A DNA stretch of 64,000 nt. Origin: Morella rubra. Taxonomy: Eukaryota > Streptophyta > Magnoliopsida > Fagales > Myricaceae. Positions 46,845-58,528 of the stretch are shown here, piece after piece. The notes under the pieces were generated by a model. It saw only the letters and a program-made list of their open reading frames with translations. It ran no database searches and had not been told where the DNA came from. The position numbers and the translations under genes were made by a program. The stretch is from assembly GCA_003952965.2 (NCBI GenBank), contig CM025854.1, positions 30,646,883 through 30,710,882 of the forward strand, in the 5' to 3' direction. The stretch's first letter is position 1, and each line of letters starts with the position of its first letter.

Positions 46845-49688
46845 TCAAAATAGGGAATCTGAAAAGGGAATCACACAAACCTGTCTGTTGCTACAGGTAC
46901 TTGGGGTAGATTGCGATGGTGGAGGTCCACTAGTAAATGGTGCTTCCGGTGCAGCCGCGGTACTTGGAACCCTTTGTGATGCTTTTCTTCTATTCAAGCG
47001 TGGACACGTCCTTTTGCTGTGACCCATCTCCTTACATTCAGAGCATAAAACCCCACTTTGTCTTCGTGGAATCCTACTAGTGGGTGTACGCTCATCTGGT
47101 CTCTGTTTCCGAAGTTTTTTAGGTCTGCCAGGATGAGCCCTTGATGGGGGAGGTTCCAGCGTTTCATACGCAGTATGGAGCCATTGTTCCGAAGATGGAA
47201 CCGGATAAATGACGGGAGAATATGCCTTCTGATACCCCTCAATAGTATAGAACCAGTCAACGAAGTCTTCCGGGTTTCTGCCATCATAGACGATAGCAGC
47301 AAACCCGTGTGGACACGGGATCCCAGTAAGATCCCACCTCCGACAAGAGCATGTATTCCTATGAATGTTTACCACGTATTGCTTCAAATGACACTCCACC
47401 TCAAAAAAATCATCCCCTGCATACGTAGGAAGGCAGTGGCTTGCCTCTTCACCTATAGACTCCAGTTTCTCAACCGCTCGTGGGCATAATCTACTACTAC
47501 AACTCCTTATCCCCTCCCTCTTCTGCTGATACCTCCTCATCAACTTTTTCCGTATCATCTCAACCATAGAAATAATTGGCTTGTCCCGTGCTTGTAAAAC
47601 ATAAAAGTTGAAGCACTCACAGAGGTTGTTGACCACAAGATCACTCTTGCTATACGTGTGAAACCATGACCTCGACCAGACACTTGGGTCAATGTTCCTT
47701 AGGTAGTCATGCGCCGTAGGACTCGATGCCTTCAATTCATCCATTTTCTTATTGAACTCGGACTCCGTATATGCTGTCGCTACACCCTACAGTTTATCCT
47801 TCAGTGCTACTCCGCAGTGACCAGCATCTTTAAAGTTCGCATAAAGGTGCCGCACACAAAATCGATGATCTGCACCCGGCATCACTACGTCAAATGCTGG
47901 AACAAGACCCTACACAAACAATTAAAACCTATAAGACGTATGTAATGGAAGAAACAATTAAATTAAGTAATCAAATCAAAGAACTCGTGACCTTTTGTCG
48001 ATCTGACATGAAGGTCTAACCACCCTGAGGAGCAGTCCCAAGATCACCAATTAATGTCTCCAGAAACCAAATCCAACTATCCTTCAATTCGGCCTCGACA
48101 ATTACGAATGCAACAGGATACATGTTGTTGTTTGCATCCCTCGCCACTGCACTTAGAAGTTGCCCCTTGAATTCGCCTTTCAAGAAACAACCGTCCAAAC
48201 AAATAAGGGGCCTACAACCCATCTTGAAGCCCGTCCTCATTGCGTTAAAAGATACATACAACCGTTGGAAGAACGGTGGCAGCTCTGGTGTAATTCGGTC
48301 AGTCATTACTATCAAACAAGAGCCCCGATTGGTATCCCGTACGGTGGCACAGTAGTCCCACACCTTCCCATATTGCTCCTTGTGGGTTCCGTAGATCTCC
48401 TCTAAAGCCCTCTTCTTCGCCCGATAACATTTCTGCCACCTTGTCTCACATTGCCATTTCCGCTTCACCTCGTCGTATATAGCAGATACAGACATGTTAG
48501 GTTGGCTTTTTATTTGGTCGATCATCTTTTTCGCGATCCATCTAAAACTAATCTGCGAAAGTCTATATCTTCTAGGACAATTATGCTGAGGCTGAATATC
48601 CCTGATCTCAAAAGATAGTTCCTTCGGTATCTTCCTACCATATACTCTGTACTTGCACTTCTCTGACCTACAAACAATGACCACCTTATCGCCATTGTTT
48701 TTATGAAAGCGGATGTCCTTCCCTATAGCAATGTTTGCTTCCTTCACGGCCTCTTTAAACAGTGCAGAAGACGGGAACTTCATCCCTTTCATTAGGGTTA
48801 CTAACCCCAAGTCACGTTCAACAAACTCAGGTGCACATCGAGAGGGTCCAGCAACGTCATCATCGCTATGTGGCGGGGAGACAAGTAAAGTAGATGGTAT
48901 CATATCTGACATATATCCTGCAAAAACATAGTTTCTTAGTGAAATTATTATGTTACAATATAATACTAACATATTGCAAAAGCAAAAGCCAAACTAAAAA
49001 TAAGTGAATTAAGGTGATGGAGGAAGTGTGACAAAAAGTCCGTCTAATCCTTCATCTTCGGCCTCCAGATCTGCAGCTTCTGTGTCTTCATATGACCTAC
49101 TAGAAGGTCCACCAACCTCAAACGAAGGTCCACCAACATCGAATGAATGTCCTCCCAGCTCAGCTAATTCAGGACCACTCAACTCAGAAGCTGAATGACT
49201 CATTATCACATCTTCCGCGCAACAGCCTCGACATTAGCGTTGGCATTGATATTCACGTCGAAGAGGTCATCATCGGAACTAAGTGCATCATCCCACCACT
49301 TAGTTCCAATCCCAAGACGGCGCCTCTCACATTCTTCATCAACGTCGTCCACCGGGTCAAGTATAGGTGCAGGTTCGAAACCAACAATGTATATCGCAAT
49401 GATTTCTTTACCCTCGTGTGCAGCCACCATCTGAAGCACATCAGGGTCCCCTGAGATAATTCACAGCCCATCAGAGAGGGTCTGCTCTGGGTCCACGTAA
49501 AACAATAGGTCACCATGCTTGTACCCATATTCTTTGACAACTGCTTCTACTTCTATGTGTGACAGGCAGTCGCAGTCGTAAGGATCTGGGTGCATAGCCA
49601 TCTTCCTGCCAACGTATACGCACCCACCATTCGACCTATCAAATCTCCCCCCGTAGTGGACCTTAAACACAAAAGAATCTACTGCCAT
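46845..49688 (-). pseudogene. MULE (MuDR-type) transposase, inactivated
   Basis: Degenerate Mutator-like transposase. It reads from MAVDSFVFKVHYGG at 49688 through an acidic N-terminal region, a MuDR zinc-ligand domain (KCKYRVYGR...HNC), and a catalytic core (ICLDGCFLKG, FMSDRQK, NNLCECFN as DDE candidates). A SWIM finger (CSCRRWDLTGIPCPHG) and a CCHC knuckle (CSECKEMGHSKRTC) follow, ending PFSDSLF at 46845. An 81-bp intron fits at 47911-47991. Three in-frame stops, at 49461-49463 (TGA), 48016-48018 (TAG) and 47787-47789 (TAG), each sit where family members have Trp. Near 49206 the frame also shifts. No terminal inverted repeats or target duplication were located. Confidence 0.9.
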
Positions 49689-49719
49689 TGGAACCTGCCA
49701 CAATAAAACTTTTCATTAA

Positions 49720-51200
49720 AGTTGTCGGTCCATTATTCTTTGATACATAAAAACTTTTCTTAGAAAATACATATAATAGCATTCAGCAGTAATATCAATA
49801 AACAGAAGAGTCAATTCAAAAGCTGAAATAATGCAAACACCAGTACAAGGAACATAAAGCAAAAGGTATAAAAAAATGGGAGACAAGTAGACAAAAAAAA
49901 TGATATATTGATCTGACAAAGTAAAGTAAAACAACAATCAAATATTTGAGTGCTTACCGAAACAAAATGTTGTCTACTATTTTTGTTTATCCACCCCTTT
50001 CAACTTCAGAACGGAGGAAAGACCTGCAAGAAACAAGAAGGCAAGACACCAATAATTTTCATATTATGCAATAGTAATCTCTTCGGGTGGCATATTTATA
50101 CGTACTTGACAAATGTAATTCTATTTTTCAATGCTAGAGTTAGTTAATAGTTGAAAGTTAAGCTCAAGAGTGATAGGTTCTGTATTTAATGTTCTTAATA
50201 GGGAGACATAACTTTAACTTCATGGAATCAATTATATGCTATGAATAACCTAGGACCAAATTAAAACATAAGAAATAGAAATTAGGGATGAACTTTTTGG
50301 AAGTATCTGCGCAAATAACCTAGAACTTTTTGGGTGAATTGCTTGCACGTGTAGCAGGGACCACATGCTACATGTGCTAAGAAAATACAAATTCCAGACA
50401 ATGAACAAGGGACCACATGTTGTCGGCCACAAAATATGTGCTTCATTCGTCCCAATCACTTTTGGACCACCTAAAAGGACTATAAATACCTATCTAAACT
50501 CACATTTCATAGCATCAAAAATTACAAACTGCCTACTAAATTAAAAACACTTCCTACGAAATCCTCATCGCAATCCCCAAAATCCCAAAAGTTGTATCCA
50601 AATTCCAACAATTATGGAGCCGAACTAAATGGGGAAAGCAAAATGGGCTTACCCTTGAGTCTTCTTCTCCTTCGGATTCAATTGCCGAACTAAATGGGGA
50701 AAAAGTCGAGCTCAATCGACTTTTACAGACGGAGGCCACTTACAGATCTGCAAAGGGAGGGCTTGACAGATCTGCAATGGATGAACGAGGGTTCTTGGGT
50801 GAAATCTGTTTCGGGCTCCTTGGAAAGGACACGAGAGCTTGGCGTTAGGAAGGGTGTTCTTCCTTTTCCTCTTGCTGCTACTTCGTCTAGGGCACGACAA
50901 AATTAGATTTGGACATCCAATCGGTCTTCCATTGGGCGCGGACAAGAGAAGGGCAACGACGTCAATGAAAATTACTTACTGAGGGCAGATTCGTCAATTT
51001 GGGTGGAGTAGATGCACGTGAGACGCACTTGCACGAAAAATCATCTCATTTCACGGTGAATTTAAACGGGGGGCGAGGATTGAGTGATTTTGAAAGATAG
51101 GAGTCTCAAATTGTTGGTTTGGAAAATAAGGGTAGTAACTTAATTTTGCCCCATAGATATGGGGCTAACTATGAGTTTACCCCTAATTTTTAACCAAAAA
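49720..51200. other. 5' flank of the MULE, no gene seen
   Basis: No conserved coding sequence. A short palindrome GCCCCATAGATATGGGGC lies at about 51147-51164. The right end of the MULE is probably in this interval but was not found. Confidence 0.4.
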
Positions 51201-51214
51201 GGGGTATATATTGA

Positions 51215-51455
51215 GATGTTTTAAAGATATGTTCATTTTTAGTGAAATTTTTAGAATTTGAATCCAACTCTCTAAAATTATAATCATAATATTATTTTTA
51301 TACAAATATCAATACAACTCAATATTATTTTTTTTTTACAAATATCAATACAATTCAACAACTTCTACACAAATACTAATAAAACTACAACATCACCTAA
51401 ATATTTACACCATACTTAAAATTCTTAAAATTTACCAAAACGAACATGCTCTAAG
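51215..51455. mobile_element. MITE-like AT-rich element, family copy 2
   Basis: Left AGATATGTTCATTTTTAGTG and right AAACGAACATGCTCTA are imperfect inverse ends. The body is collinear with 15042-15270. Non-coding. Confidence 0.6.
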
Positions 51456-51464
51456 TTTTCTCAT

Positions 51465-52116
51465 TTTTCTGATCTTAAAGATAGGACATTCCTATAATAA
51501 CTAAATAATTATACTCGAAATAAGGTGCTAAGTAGATTTCTTTTAGGAAAAAAAGAGGTACTTTTTTACAAACTCAATTCTCAGGTCTTTAGCAAAGAAA
51601 TGTACTATGACTTATGAGGAATTTGAGTCTCTAACTTTTAAATTTTCCTAAAAATTAAATCTATTCTTTATTTCTAAACATATTTACTTATAAGTGACGA
51701 TGTTGTGTATATTAAGTAAATTTCATACTAAATGCTATGTTCATCAATTAATTGCTCATGTCAAAGCCATGAAGACATTTTGTGAACTTAAGCTACAAAT
51801 TTCTACTCAATCAAATCTATGCTGAATTGAATTTTGAAATTATTTATTCACACTTAGTCGATTGTGATTTATTGAAAGTTATTGTTTTTAATTTTAATTA
51901 ATGAATTGGTTGATGAATTTTCATTTCCATTTTTATTTTGTTTAAATAATAGATAAATTTTTTATAAAAAAAACTCAACCAACGTGTAATCGTCTAATAC
52001 TCTTAATGTAAGAAATTTTTTTAACTCTAATATACATTTTATATTACATAAAAACTTTTTTTAAAATTATTTTACCTTAAAAGTTCGATTCCCTCAGTTC
52101 TGATTCTACCACTGCA
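51465..52116. mobile_element. Inverted, truncated copy of the TAGTGGCG element
   Basis: Reverse complement of roughly 40519-41090, with long near-identical stretches (for example CAAAGCCATGAAGACATTTT and AAATCTATGCTGAATTGAA). It ends TACCACTG, corresponding to the AGTGGCGG end. The (TA)n half of the other copy is absent. Confidence 0.85.
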
Positions 52117-52268
52117 CACTGACACGTCTCTTGCTCTCGTAAAAAGAAGGTCGGTGGGTGTTGGAGGGATCCGGATGAACGGTAACATACAATCAATTTA
52201 AATAAAGACAGGTTTATCAAAAAAAAAATTTAAGTAAAGACAGACACAGCAATAAAGTAATCATATAT

Positions 52269-52455
52269 AGGGGGTGTTTGTTTGCCAAAATTTCAAGGGA
52301 TATTCCTGAAATTTTAGGAATCTTTACTTTATTGAGATTTATTGGGTTTGTGAAAAGGTGAAGTATATATGTGTAAAAGTTAAAAATTTTGGAATGTGTT
52401 TGTCTTGCTGAAAATTTTCATACCCCAAAATATTAGAAAAACAAACCGTACCATA
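52269..52455. mobile_element. Small MITE with GTTTGTTT-type ends
   Basis: Left GGGGGTGTTTGTTTGCC and right AAAAACAAACCGTACC are imperfect inverse repeats around an AT-rich, non-coding 187 bp; hAT-like in appearance. Target duplication not clear. Confidence 0.5.
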
Positions 52456-52596
52456 AATAGGCATAACAACAAATAGATTATATATTATTTAACGTGAACT
52501 AAATAAATTTTTTGAGTAATGTGAACAGTGTAAAATCCACTTATTCTAAATTGTATTATGGAATTCAAAGACAAGAATAATTGCAATTTGAAAATG

Positions 52597-52980
52597 GAGC
52601 CGCTCTGACAGGTGAACTCGTACGATGTTGGTTGGAAATGTTAATTGGAACACGAATACTGTCGACGCCAGCTGGACACGTTTCCTTTTAATAATGTATC
52701 GTACGTCACACACCAATCGGACTTTAATGTGGTTTTATTCAGAGAAAAAAAAAAAGACTTTGATGTGGTTTATATGCGGTTGAGAAATAGTACACGTTTC
52801 CTTTCACCAATGAAAATTGAGCCGCTCTGACAGGTGTACGTCACACACAAATCCGACTTTAATGTGGTTTTATTCAGAGGAAAAGGAAAATAAAAAAAAG
52901 ACTTTGATGTGGTTTATATGCGGTTGAGAAATAGTCCACGCTTCCTTTCAATAATGAACATTGAGCCGCTCTGACAGGTG
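52597..52980. repeat. Tandem repeat, about 144-bp unit
   Basis: GAGCCGCTCTGACAGGTG occurs at 52597, 52819 and 52963. The segment between, with ACTTTAATGTGGTTTTATTC and TATGCGGTTGAGAAATAG, is present twice. No coding potential. Confidence 0.85.
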
Positions 52981-53121
52981 AATTCAGTAAAGGACAATAC
53001 GTCAATGATCGTCTTAAATGTAATATTGCTGCGCTGGTTGGCGGAGCAATTTTTAGCTAGCTCGTGAATCACAATCGAACAATTTAGAAAAAAAAAATAT
53101 ATATATATATATATATATCAC

Positions 53122-53270
53122 AATCGATCAGTTCCTTTTCAGGACCCGCTCAAAAGTGAGGATTTTTTTTAATCGATCAGTTCCCTTTCAGGACCCGCTC
53201 AAAAGTGAGGATTTTTTTTAATCGATCAGTTCCTTTTCAGGACCCGCTCAAAAGTGAGGATTTTTTTTTA
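53122..53270. repeat. Tandem repeat, 3 copies of 49 bp
   Basis: AATCGATCAGTTCC begins copies at 53122, 53171 and 53220. Each continues CAGGACCCGCTCAAAAGTGA and a T run; the copies differ at single positions. (TA)n tracts flank both sides. Confidence 0.95.
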
Positions 53271-53759
53271 ATATAATAAAAAATAAATATATATATATAT
53301 ATAAAATTCTATTGTACGTAATAAAAGATAAAATTTTTTTTTTTCACAAAATAAAATTACCTATAAACTCTTAGTATAAAACATTCTTGAGGCTTTAATG
53401 CAAAAGATTATTTCACAAAACAAAACTTTACCTACGAAATATTTGTTTTTCTCACTATGCATCACTCTTACCTGAGGACCTGTGGTCTAGCTTGGATAGT
53501 TAAAATTATGTGTAGACTTCAGAGAGTTGACCGAGGGTTATGTTTCCTCATCAGTCACAGGTTTATTCCAGCTAGCTAGGGGGTCAATTCCCAGTATTAT
53601 ATATATAGCTAAGGACTACTTAGAAAGAAAAAAAAAATATATATATATATATATAGCTAAGGACTGGGAAAAGAATGGTACCTAACCTACTAAAATGGGC
53701 TCATCAACTTGTGGCTCCTATAAATCTGTGATAGCTAGTTTAGTTGCCTAGCAACTAGT

Positions 53760-53781
53760 TTCCTGGGAAGGAAGGCTTGAG
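53760..53781 (+). promoter_or_regulatory. Conserved DUF247 leader motif / putative 5'UTR exon end, copy C
   Basis: TTCCTGGGAAGGAAGGCTTGAG followed by donor-like GTGAGG. An acceptor TCCACAG at 54376-54382 lies just before the ATG at 54397, so a 5'UTR intron of about 600 bp is plausible. Inference. Confidence 0.5.
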
Positions 53782-54396
53782 GTGAGGAATCCAGTTATCT
53801 GATGCTTTTCTTTTCTTCACGGCTATACATGCAGGTCGCCCACTTCCGATAATCGTTTAAAGATGTCCCTCATTTGTGATATCCAAATAACCTTTATGGT
53901 TTTTCCTTGGTGGTAGACCTCCCTCGTTTGATGCTAAAGCTTGCACTTGATAACCTAGAAAATTATCGTTTCTCATTATTTCATTGGACTATATGATATT
54001 TTCTTGTAGGGATCCTAAAGGCAGGCTGGGTCACTGAAAGAACCAAACACCATAGTTTAAGAGAGGTGGAGCCAGCTGCAAGTAGCTATATATTCATTCT
54101 TATCTTATCTGGTACGTGGATTTAATGCTACTTATTTTTGTCTTCGTTTGATCCCATTTGAAGTACTTTGAACTCCCTTCTTCAAACAAATTGGGAGCAA
54201 TTTTTTACAAGAAAAAATATAGAAGTGAATTTTGAAAATTTATATTAATTCGTCTATGTTATATTGTGCGACGGGGTACATTGAGCTTAGGTAACCTTCT
54301 TTAGTTCTGATACTCTTTTATTGGATGAATGGTTTACTCTTTCTCTTGTTAGTTAACTTCCCCCTTTTTTATAATCCACAGAGATAGCATCAAATT

Positions 54397-55858
54397 ATGG
54401 CTGCCAATGGAGATAGTGTTATAATCGACGCCGCATACTTGGCATCTTCAATTAGAAATATGATGCCCTTTGATTTGCACATGACCACTAAGTGCTGTAT
54501 CTTCAAAATCCCCAACATACTCTACAGGCAAAACGAACGAGCTTTTATCCCAGATGCATTTTCTATTGGCCCTCTCCACCACGACGATCTAAAAGCCACC
54601 GAGAAAATTAAACTCGAGTATTTGCAGTGTCTTATCTCTCGATTAGCAACCTTGACAGCCCTAAATGATTTAATCAATTGCGTCAAGGATGTGGAGAGGG
54701 AGGCTCGTGAGTGTTATGCTGAGCCAATTAAATACAGTCCCGAAGAATTTGTGAAGATTTTGGTGATTGATGGTTGCTTCCTTATTGAGGTATTCCGCAA
54801 GAATGTCTACAAATTTCTAAAAGGAGAAGATGACCCAATTTTTTCCATGTCTTCTATGATCCAATTTTTATATCACGATTTGATATTGCTTGAAAACCAA
54901 GTACCGTGGATAGTACTCGAGCGTTTGTTCGAGTTCACCAAAGGCCCAGAAGAAGAATATAGTCTAACTGAACTCGCCGTAAAGTTTTTTGGAATGACTT
55001 TCTCAATGGAACCACCTGACCTTCATCCTATCCAAGACATCAAGCACATTGTGGACCTGCTTCGAAAATGGTTGATTTCAGCAGCTGAAAGGAAAGGAAG
55101 CGGTGAAAAGGAGGAGGAGATCAATCAACCTTACAGAATTCTGCGTATGCAAGGCATCAAGCATATCCTCGGACTGCCAATGAAATGGCTGATTTCAGCA
55201 ACTGAAAGTGTCAAACAAGAGGTAGGCCACACAACCTTCTAGAATTCTGCGTATGCAAGGCATCAAGCATATTCTCAAATTGCTTAGGAAATGGTTGCAG
55301 GTCTCATCAACTGAATGGGCCCAAAAGTGGGAACCCATTCCTTCTGCTTCAAGCCTAAAAGAGGCTGGAATCAAATTCAAAAAGTGCAAGTCTAAAAGCA
55401 TATTGGACGTCGAATTTAGTGATGGTGTCCTGACCATCCCTTCATTACTTGTCCAAGAAATAACAGAAACCACTTTCCGAAATCTAATCAGCTTTGAACA
55501 ATGCTACGCCAACTGTGAAGCAAGGTTGACATCCTATGCTATACTTATTGACAATCTCATTAACACCACCAAGGACGTTGACATACTTCGGGAGAGAGGT
55601 ATTGTTAATAACTGGTTAAATCCTGAGGATGCAGTTCAGTTCTTCAACCAGCTTTACCACCATGCGTACGTCACGGAGTTCCATTATGGAACCCTTTGCA
55701 GCAAAGTAAATAAACACTGCCGACAGCTCTGGCCTCGCTGGCGTGCTTTGCTTGTGCACAATTACTTCAACTCTCCATGGACTATTATTTCCACGGTGGC
55801 TGCTATTATCTTATTGGTACTCTCTGTCTTGCAAACTTGGTCAAGCATGAAAACCTAG
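54397..55858 (+). CDS. DUF247 / UPF0481 protein with triplicated internal module (gene or decaying gene)
   Basis: Starts MAANGDSVIIDAAYLASSI and carries the family signatures KCCIFKIP, SIGPLHHDD, ILVIDGCFLIEVFRK, FLYHDLILLENQVPW, then SILDVEFSDGV, SFEQCYAN, LTSYAILIDNLIN, WPRWR and a C-terminal membrane helix. Paralogues have one copy of the IKHIVDLLRKWL module; here it occurs three times (near 55039, 55156 and 55261). Unspliced, the frame stops at TAG 55240-55242. A GT donor after GAG (55221) and an AG acceptor at 55300 would remove 79 bp and restore the frame as KQE|VSSTEW, giving 275 + 185 = 460 aa. The paralogues lack this intron. If not spliced, it is a pseudogene with two disjoint frames. 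Both readings are open. Confidence 0.8.
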
Positions 55859-55859
55859 T

Positions 55860-57400
55860 ATTCCTTATCAAAACTTGTGCTATTATTGCTCCATCCAATG
55901 CTCGTCGGCATCATGAATAATGAAAGAGAAAAGAATATTGTTTATTTTTTTCTCTTTACCTCCGAAAATTCGTTCAGCTAAAAAGTTCCTCTGCATCTGA
56001 TTTTCTGTGTCACTACACAAAGTTCAAATCAGAGTTCTGTCGTCTTTTCTTTAATTTTTTGTGCCTGCATGCCTGTGTTTTGTTGGAATAATTTTTTTTA
56101 GATTTTTTTTACAATCACTTTTGTGAAATCTAATATTATTTTATAGACTAGGATATTTTTTTCACAAACTTCAACACATTTTCACAAAATTCAATATCTT
56201 TTTTTTCACAAACTTCAATAGAATTCATACTAACTTGGATAAAAAAAAAAAAAAAAAAATTAATATTTCTTGCCGGGTGAGTGCCTGTTTTATTTCTAAT
56301 ACAAGTTAAGAAGTTAAGAAGACCGTCGATTCTAGGGTAATAATTTGGCTCACTTTTCAAAAGCAAATTCGCTTTGATTTTGTTATAAATAAAAAGTAGT
56401 ACAAGAACCCCAAAACAGAGAGGAGAATCCCCATAAAACTACCCTCTTTGCTAGTGGATTCAGAACGAAAAAGCCATTAAAATTAACAAGGTGAAGTTCA
56501 CTCTTCTTAATCCTTGTCCGCATACATGAAACACCAGATGCAAATCAAGATCTGAAGCATGCATTTTTTTATGTTCTCGAGGCCTATTAATTTAAGGTCC
56601 ATAGTCCAGCACATAAAATTTAAAATCTGTTTCATGCAAAATGAATAATAAATCCGCTAATGAAATCTTCAACAGGTAAAACGAGAGATGAAATATTCGA
56701 AAAAGTTCTTTCTAAATCCTTGATAAACTATTCTAGAACAGGCTAGGCGGTGTTTCCTTCGGCCCTTTTATATCTTTTGGTGGTCTCAGCCGGACCGCCT
56801 AGCCCGATACTTTATTATCAAGGTGGAGACAAAGATGGCCAACTGCATTGACTTTTGCGGGCCGGCCTGATTTTGCGTGGCATCAGGCCGGGCCAGATTG
56901 TGTTTTCCGCACAACAAGATTGATTGTTTCTTGGTTGTCTTGTTTGTTGTCGGATGGGCCCAAATGCTACCATAAGTCTCTGCCCAGTTGAGCATTGTGG
57001 CCTTAGTTTTTAAATGCTTCACTGGGCCGAAATGTCGCCCATAAGCGGTTGTCCCTCTGGTGACAAAGACAAAAAAAAAAAAAACAAAAAGGGGGGGGGG
57101 GGAAGGATTTTAATGAATGAAACGTTGGGTTAGAATAAAGACAACATTATAGTAGGCCTCTTATATGCGAGCAAAAATTAATAAACCCAAAATATTTTGT
57201 TAATGCTTCATATATTTAAAAAACAATCAATGCGGGTGCACGTCTTTACTTTCGGTTTTTCACAACTAAATAATTTGTGACATAAAATGCACAAGCCAAT
57301 TTGGTTTTACAGGACCACGAACATTGATTCGTGCTCCAAAGCAAATAACTATCCTTTTTGCTTATCTCTCCCATTGACGGAATAAATTACATGACAAGTT
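55860..57400. other. Intergenic in the DUF247 cluster
   Basis: No gene. About 56283-56660 is duplicated at 60042-60520. About 56930-57040 resembles 34420-34500 and 43020-43100 (CTGCCCAGTT...GAGCATT...TTCACTGGGC). An A/G homopolymer region is at about 57070-57102. Confidence 0.6.
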
Positions 57401-57419
57401 TGATTAAACTGTAATCCAA

Positions 57420-57705
57420 ATTTTGCACGATGGATAATGTTTGTAAGACAGTGAGGATCAGTAGGCTTACGGCGGTAAGAGTTGGTTGAAGAAACCGATT
57501 GCATCCGTCCCCTAGTCTCTGCATCTTGAGCACAGTTAATGTGGCAATTGTCTAGGAGTACAGCGGATGAAGTGAAACCAGATTCACAAATGGAGTAACA
57601 CTGCTCAAAACTGATGAGATTGCGAAATTATCTCCTGGGTTTATATTTGGGCGACACCGTCTTTGAATTTTATGTCCAAGATGCGTTTGGTAATACTTTT
57701 TCAGA
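57420..57705 (-). pseudogene. DUF247 relic
   Basis: Reading across frames on the minus strand gives RILDIKFKDGV, then NLISFEQCYSIC and TSSAVLLDN. A jump of roughly 50 codons leads to DAIGFFNQL and the membrane-helix end LLILTVLQTLSIV. These match, in order, the 3' third of the neighbouring DUF247 genes. Stops and frameshifts make it non-functional, and the 5' two thirds are missing. Confidence 0.8.
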
Positions 57706-58004
57706 ACTTCAGTATGAGTTTCTCAGAAAATTAGTTGAAAGCGAACAAGTTTTCTAATGTTAAGATGGTTGACAAGCTTGTTAACTTGCGAGACGGGGTG
57801 TCTTCTGTAGAAATTGCAAATTGCGGGGCATTTTCGTTTGATAGAGACTGAAGGCTGACGTCTACCAGAAAAGGTATGCTTAATTTCGTTAAGTGTGAAA
57901 GTGCAAGAAAGGAACTTGACGATGAACGAAGACCACGTCTTGAAGCCCCTCCCCTCGTTGTTAATAGGGCTAGAACGCGAAACCCAAGGCAAGTCGGAGG
58001 TGAT

Positions 58005-58245
58005 CAGAAAAGATTACGTGCAAACATAAATTGTGTAAAGTCATACAAAGTGACCATGTGATTTAAATAAATAAATTCAATATTTCAAGATTAGCCACGT
58101 CATTTAATGAGTCAAGTCAAGATTGACTCACGTTATTTTGTATCCCACCTCATTAAATGACGTGATCAATCTTAAAACATTAAATTTGTTTCTTTAAATC
58201 ACAGCCGTCACTTTACACGACTTTACACAATTTATCTTTTCTCAT
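58005..58245. mobile_element. Foldback MITE with long inverted repeats
   Basis: The left arm (AGAAAAGATT...AAATTGTGTAAAGTCA, CACGTCATTTAATGAG) is mirrored by the right arm (CTCATTAAATGACGTG...TTTACACAATTTATCTTTTCT). Arms are roughly 100 bp with a short AT-rich loop. Non-coding. Target duplication not identified. Confidence 0.8.
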
Positions 58246-58528
58246 AATCTGTACTCTGGAGAGGTTACTTTATCTAAACCAATACAAAAAGGAGAGACTT
58301 TGGTTTGTTGTGAGCAATTTGTAGAGTGAAAAGAAGGAACCAAGGAAGCTAGGAAACAATTTGCGACTTCAATATAATTACATCAAATATGGTTTAAACA
58401 CTACACGTAGGTCATTTGACACAACAATACAATACATACTCCAGAGCAAACAATAAGTTTTATTCCTCACTGAAATTGATATTGAAAAGCTGAATTTTAT
58501 GCCAAGTATTATATATAAGGTTACTTGA

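Noticed and set aside
46804-49454. Plus-strand open frames across the MULE
   Set aside because: Shadows of the minus-strand transposase, without family motifs.
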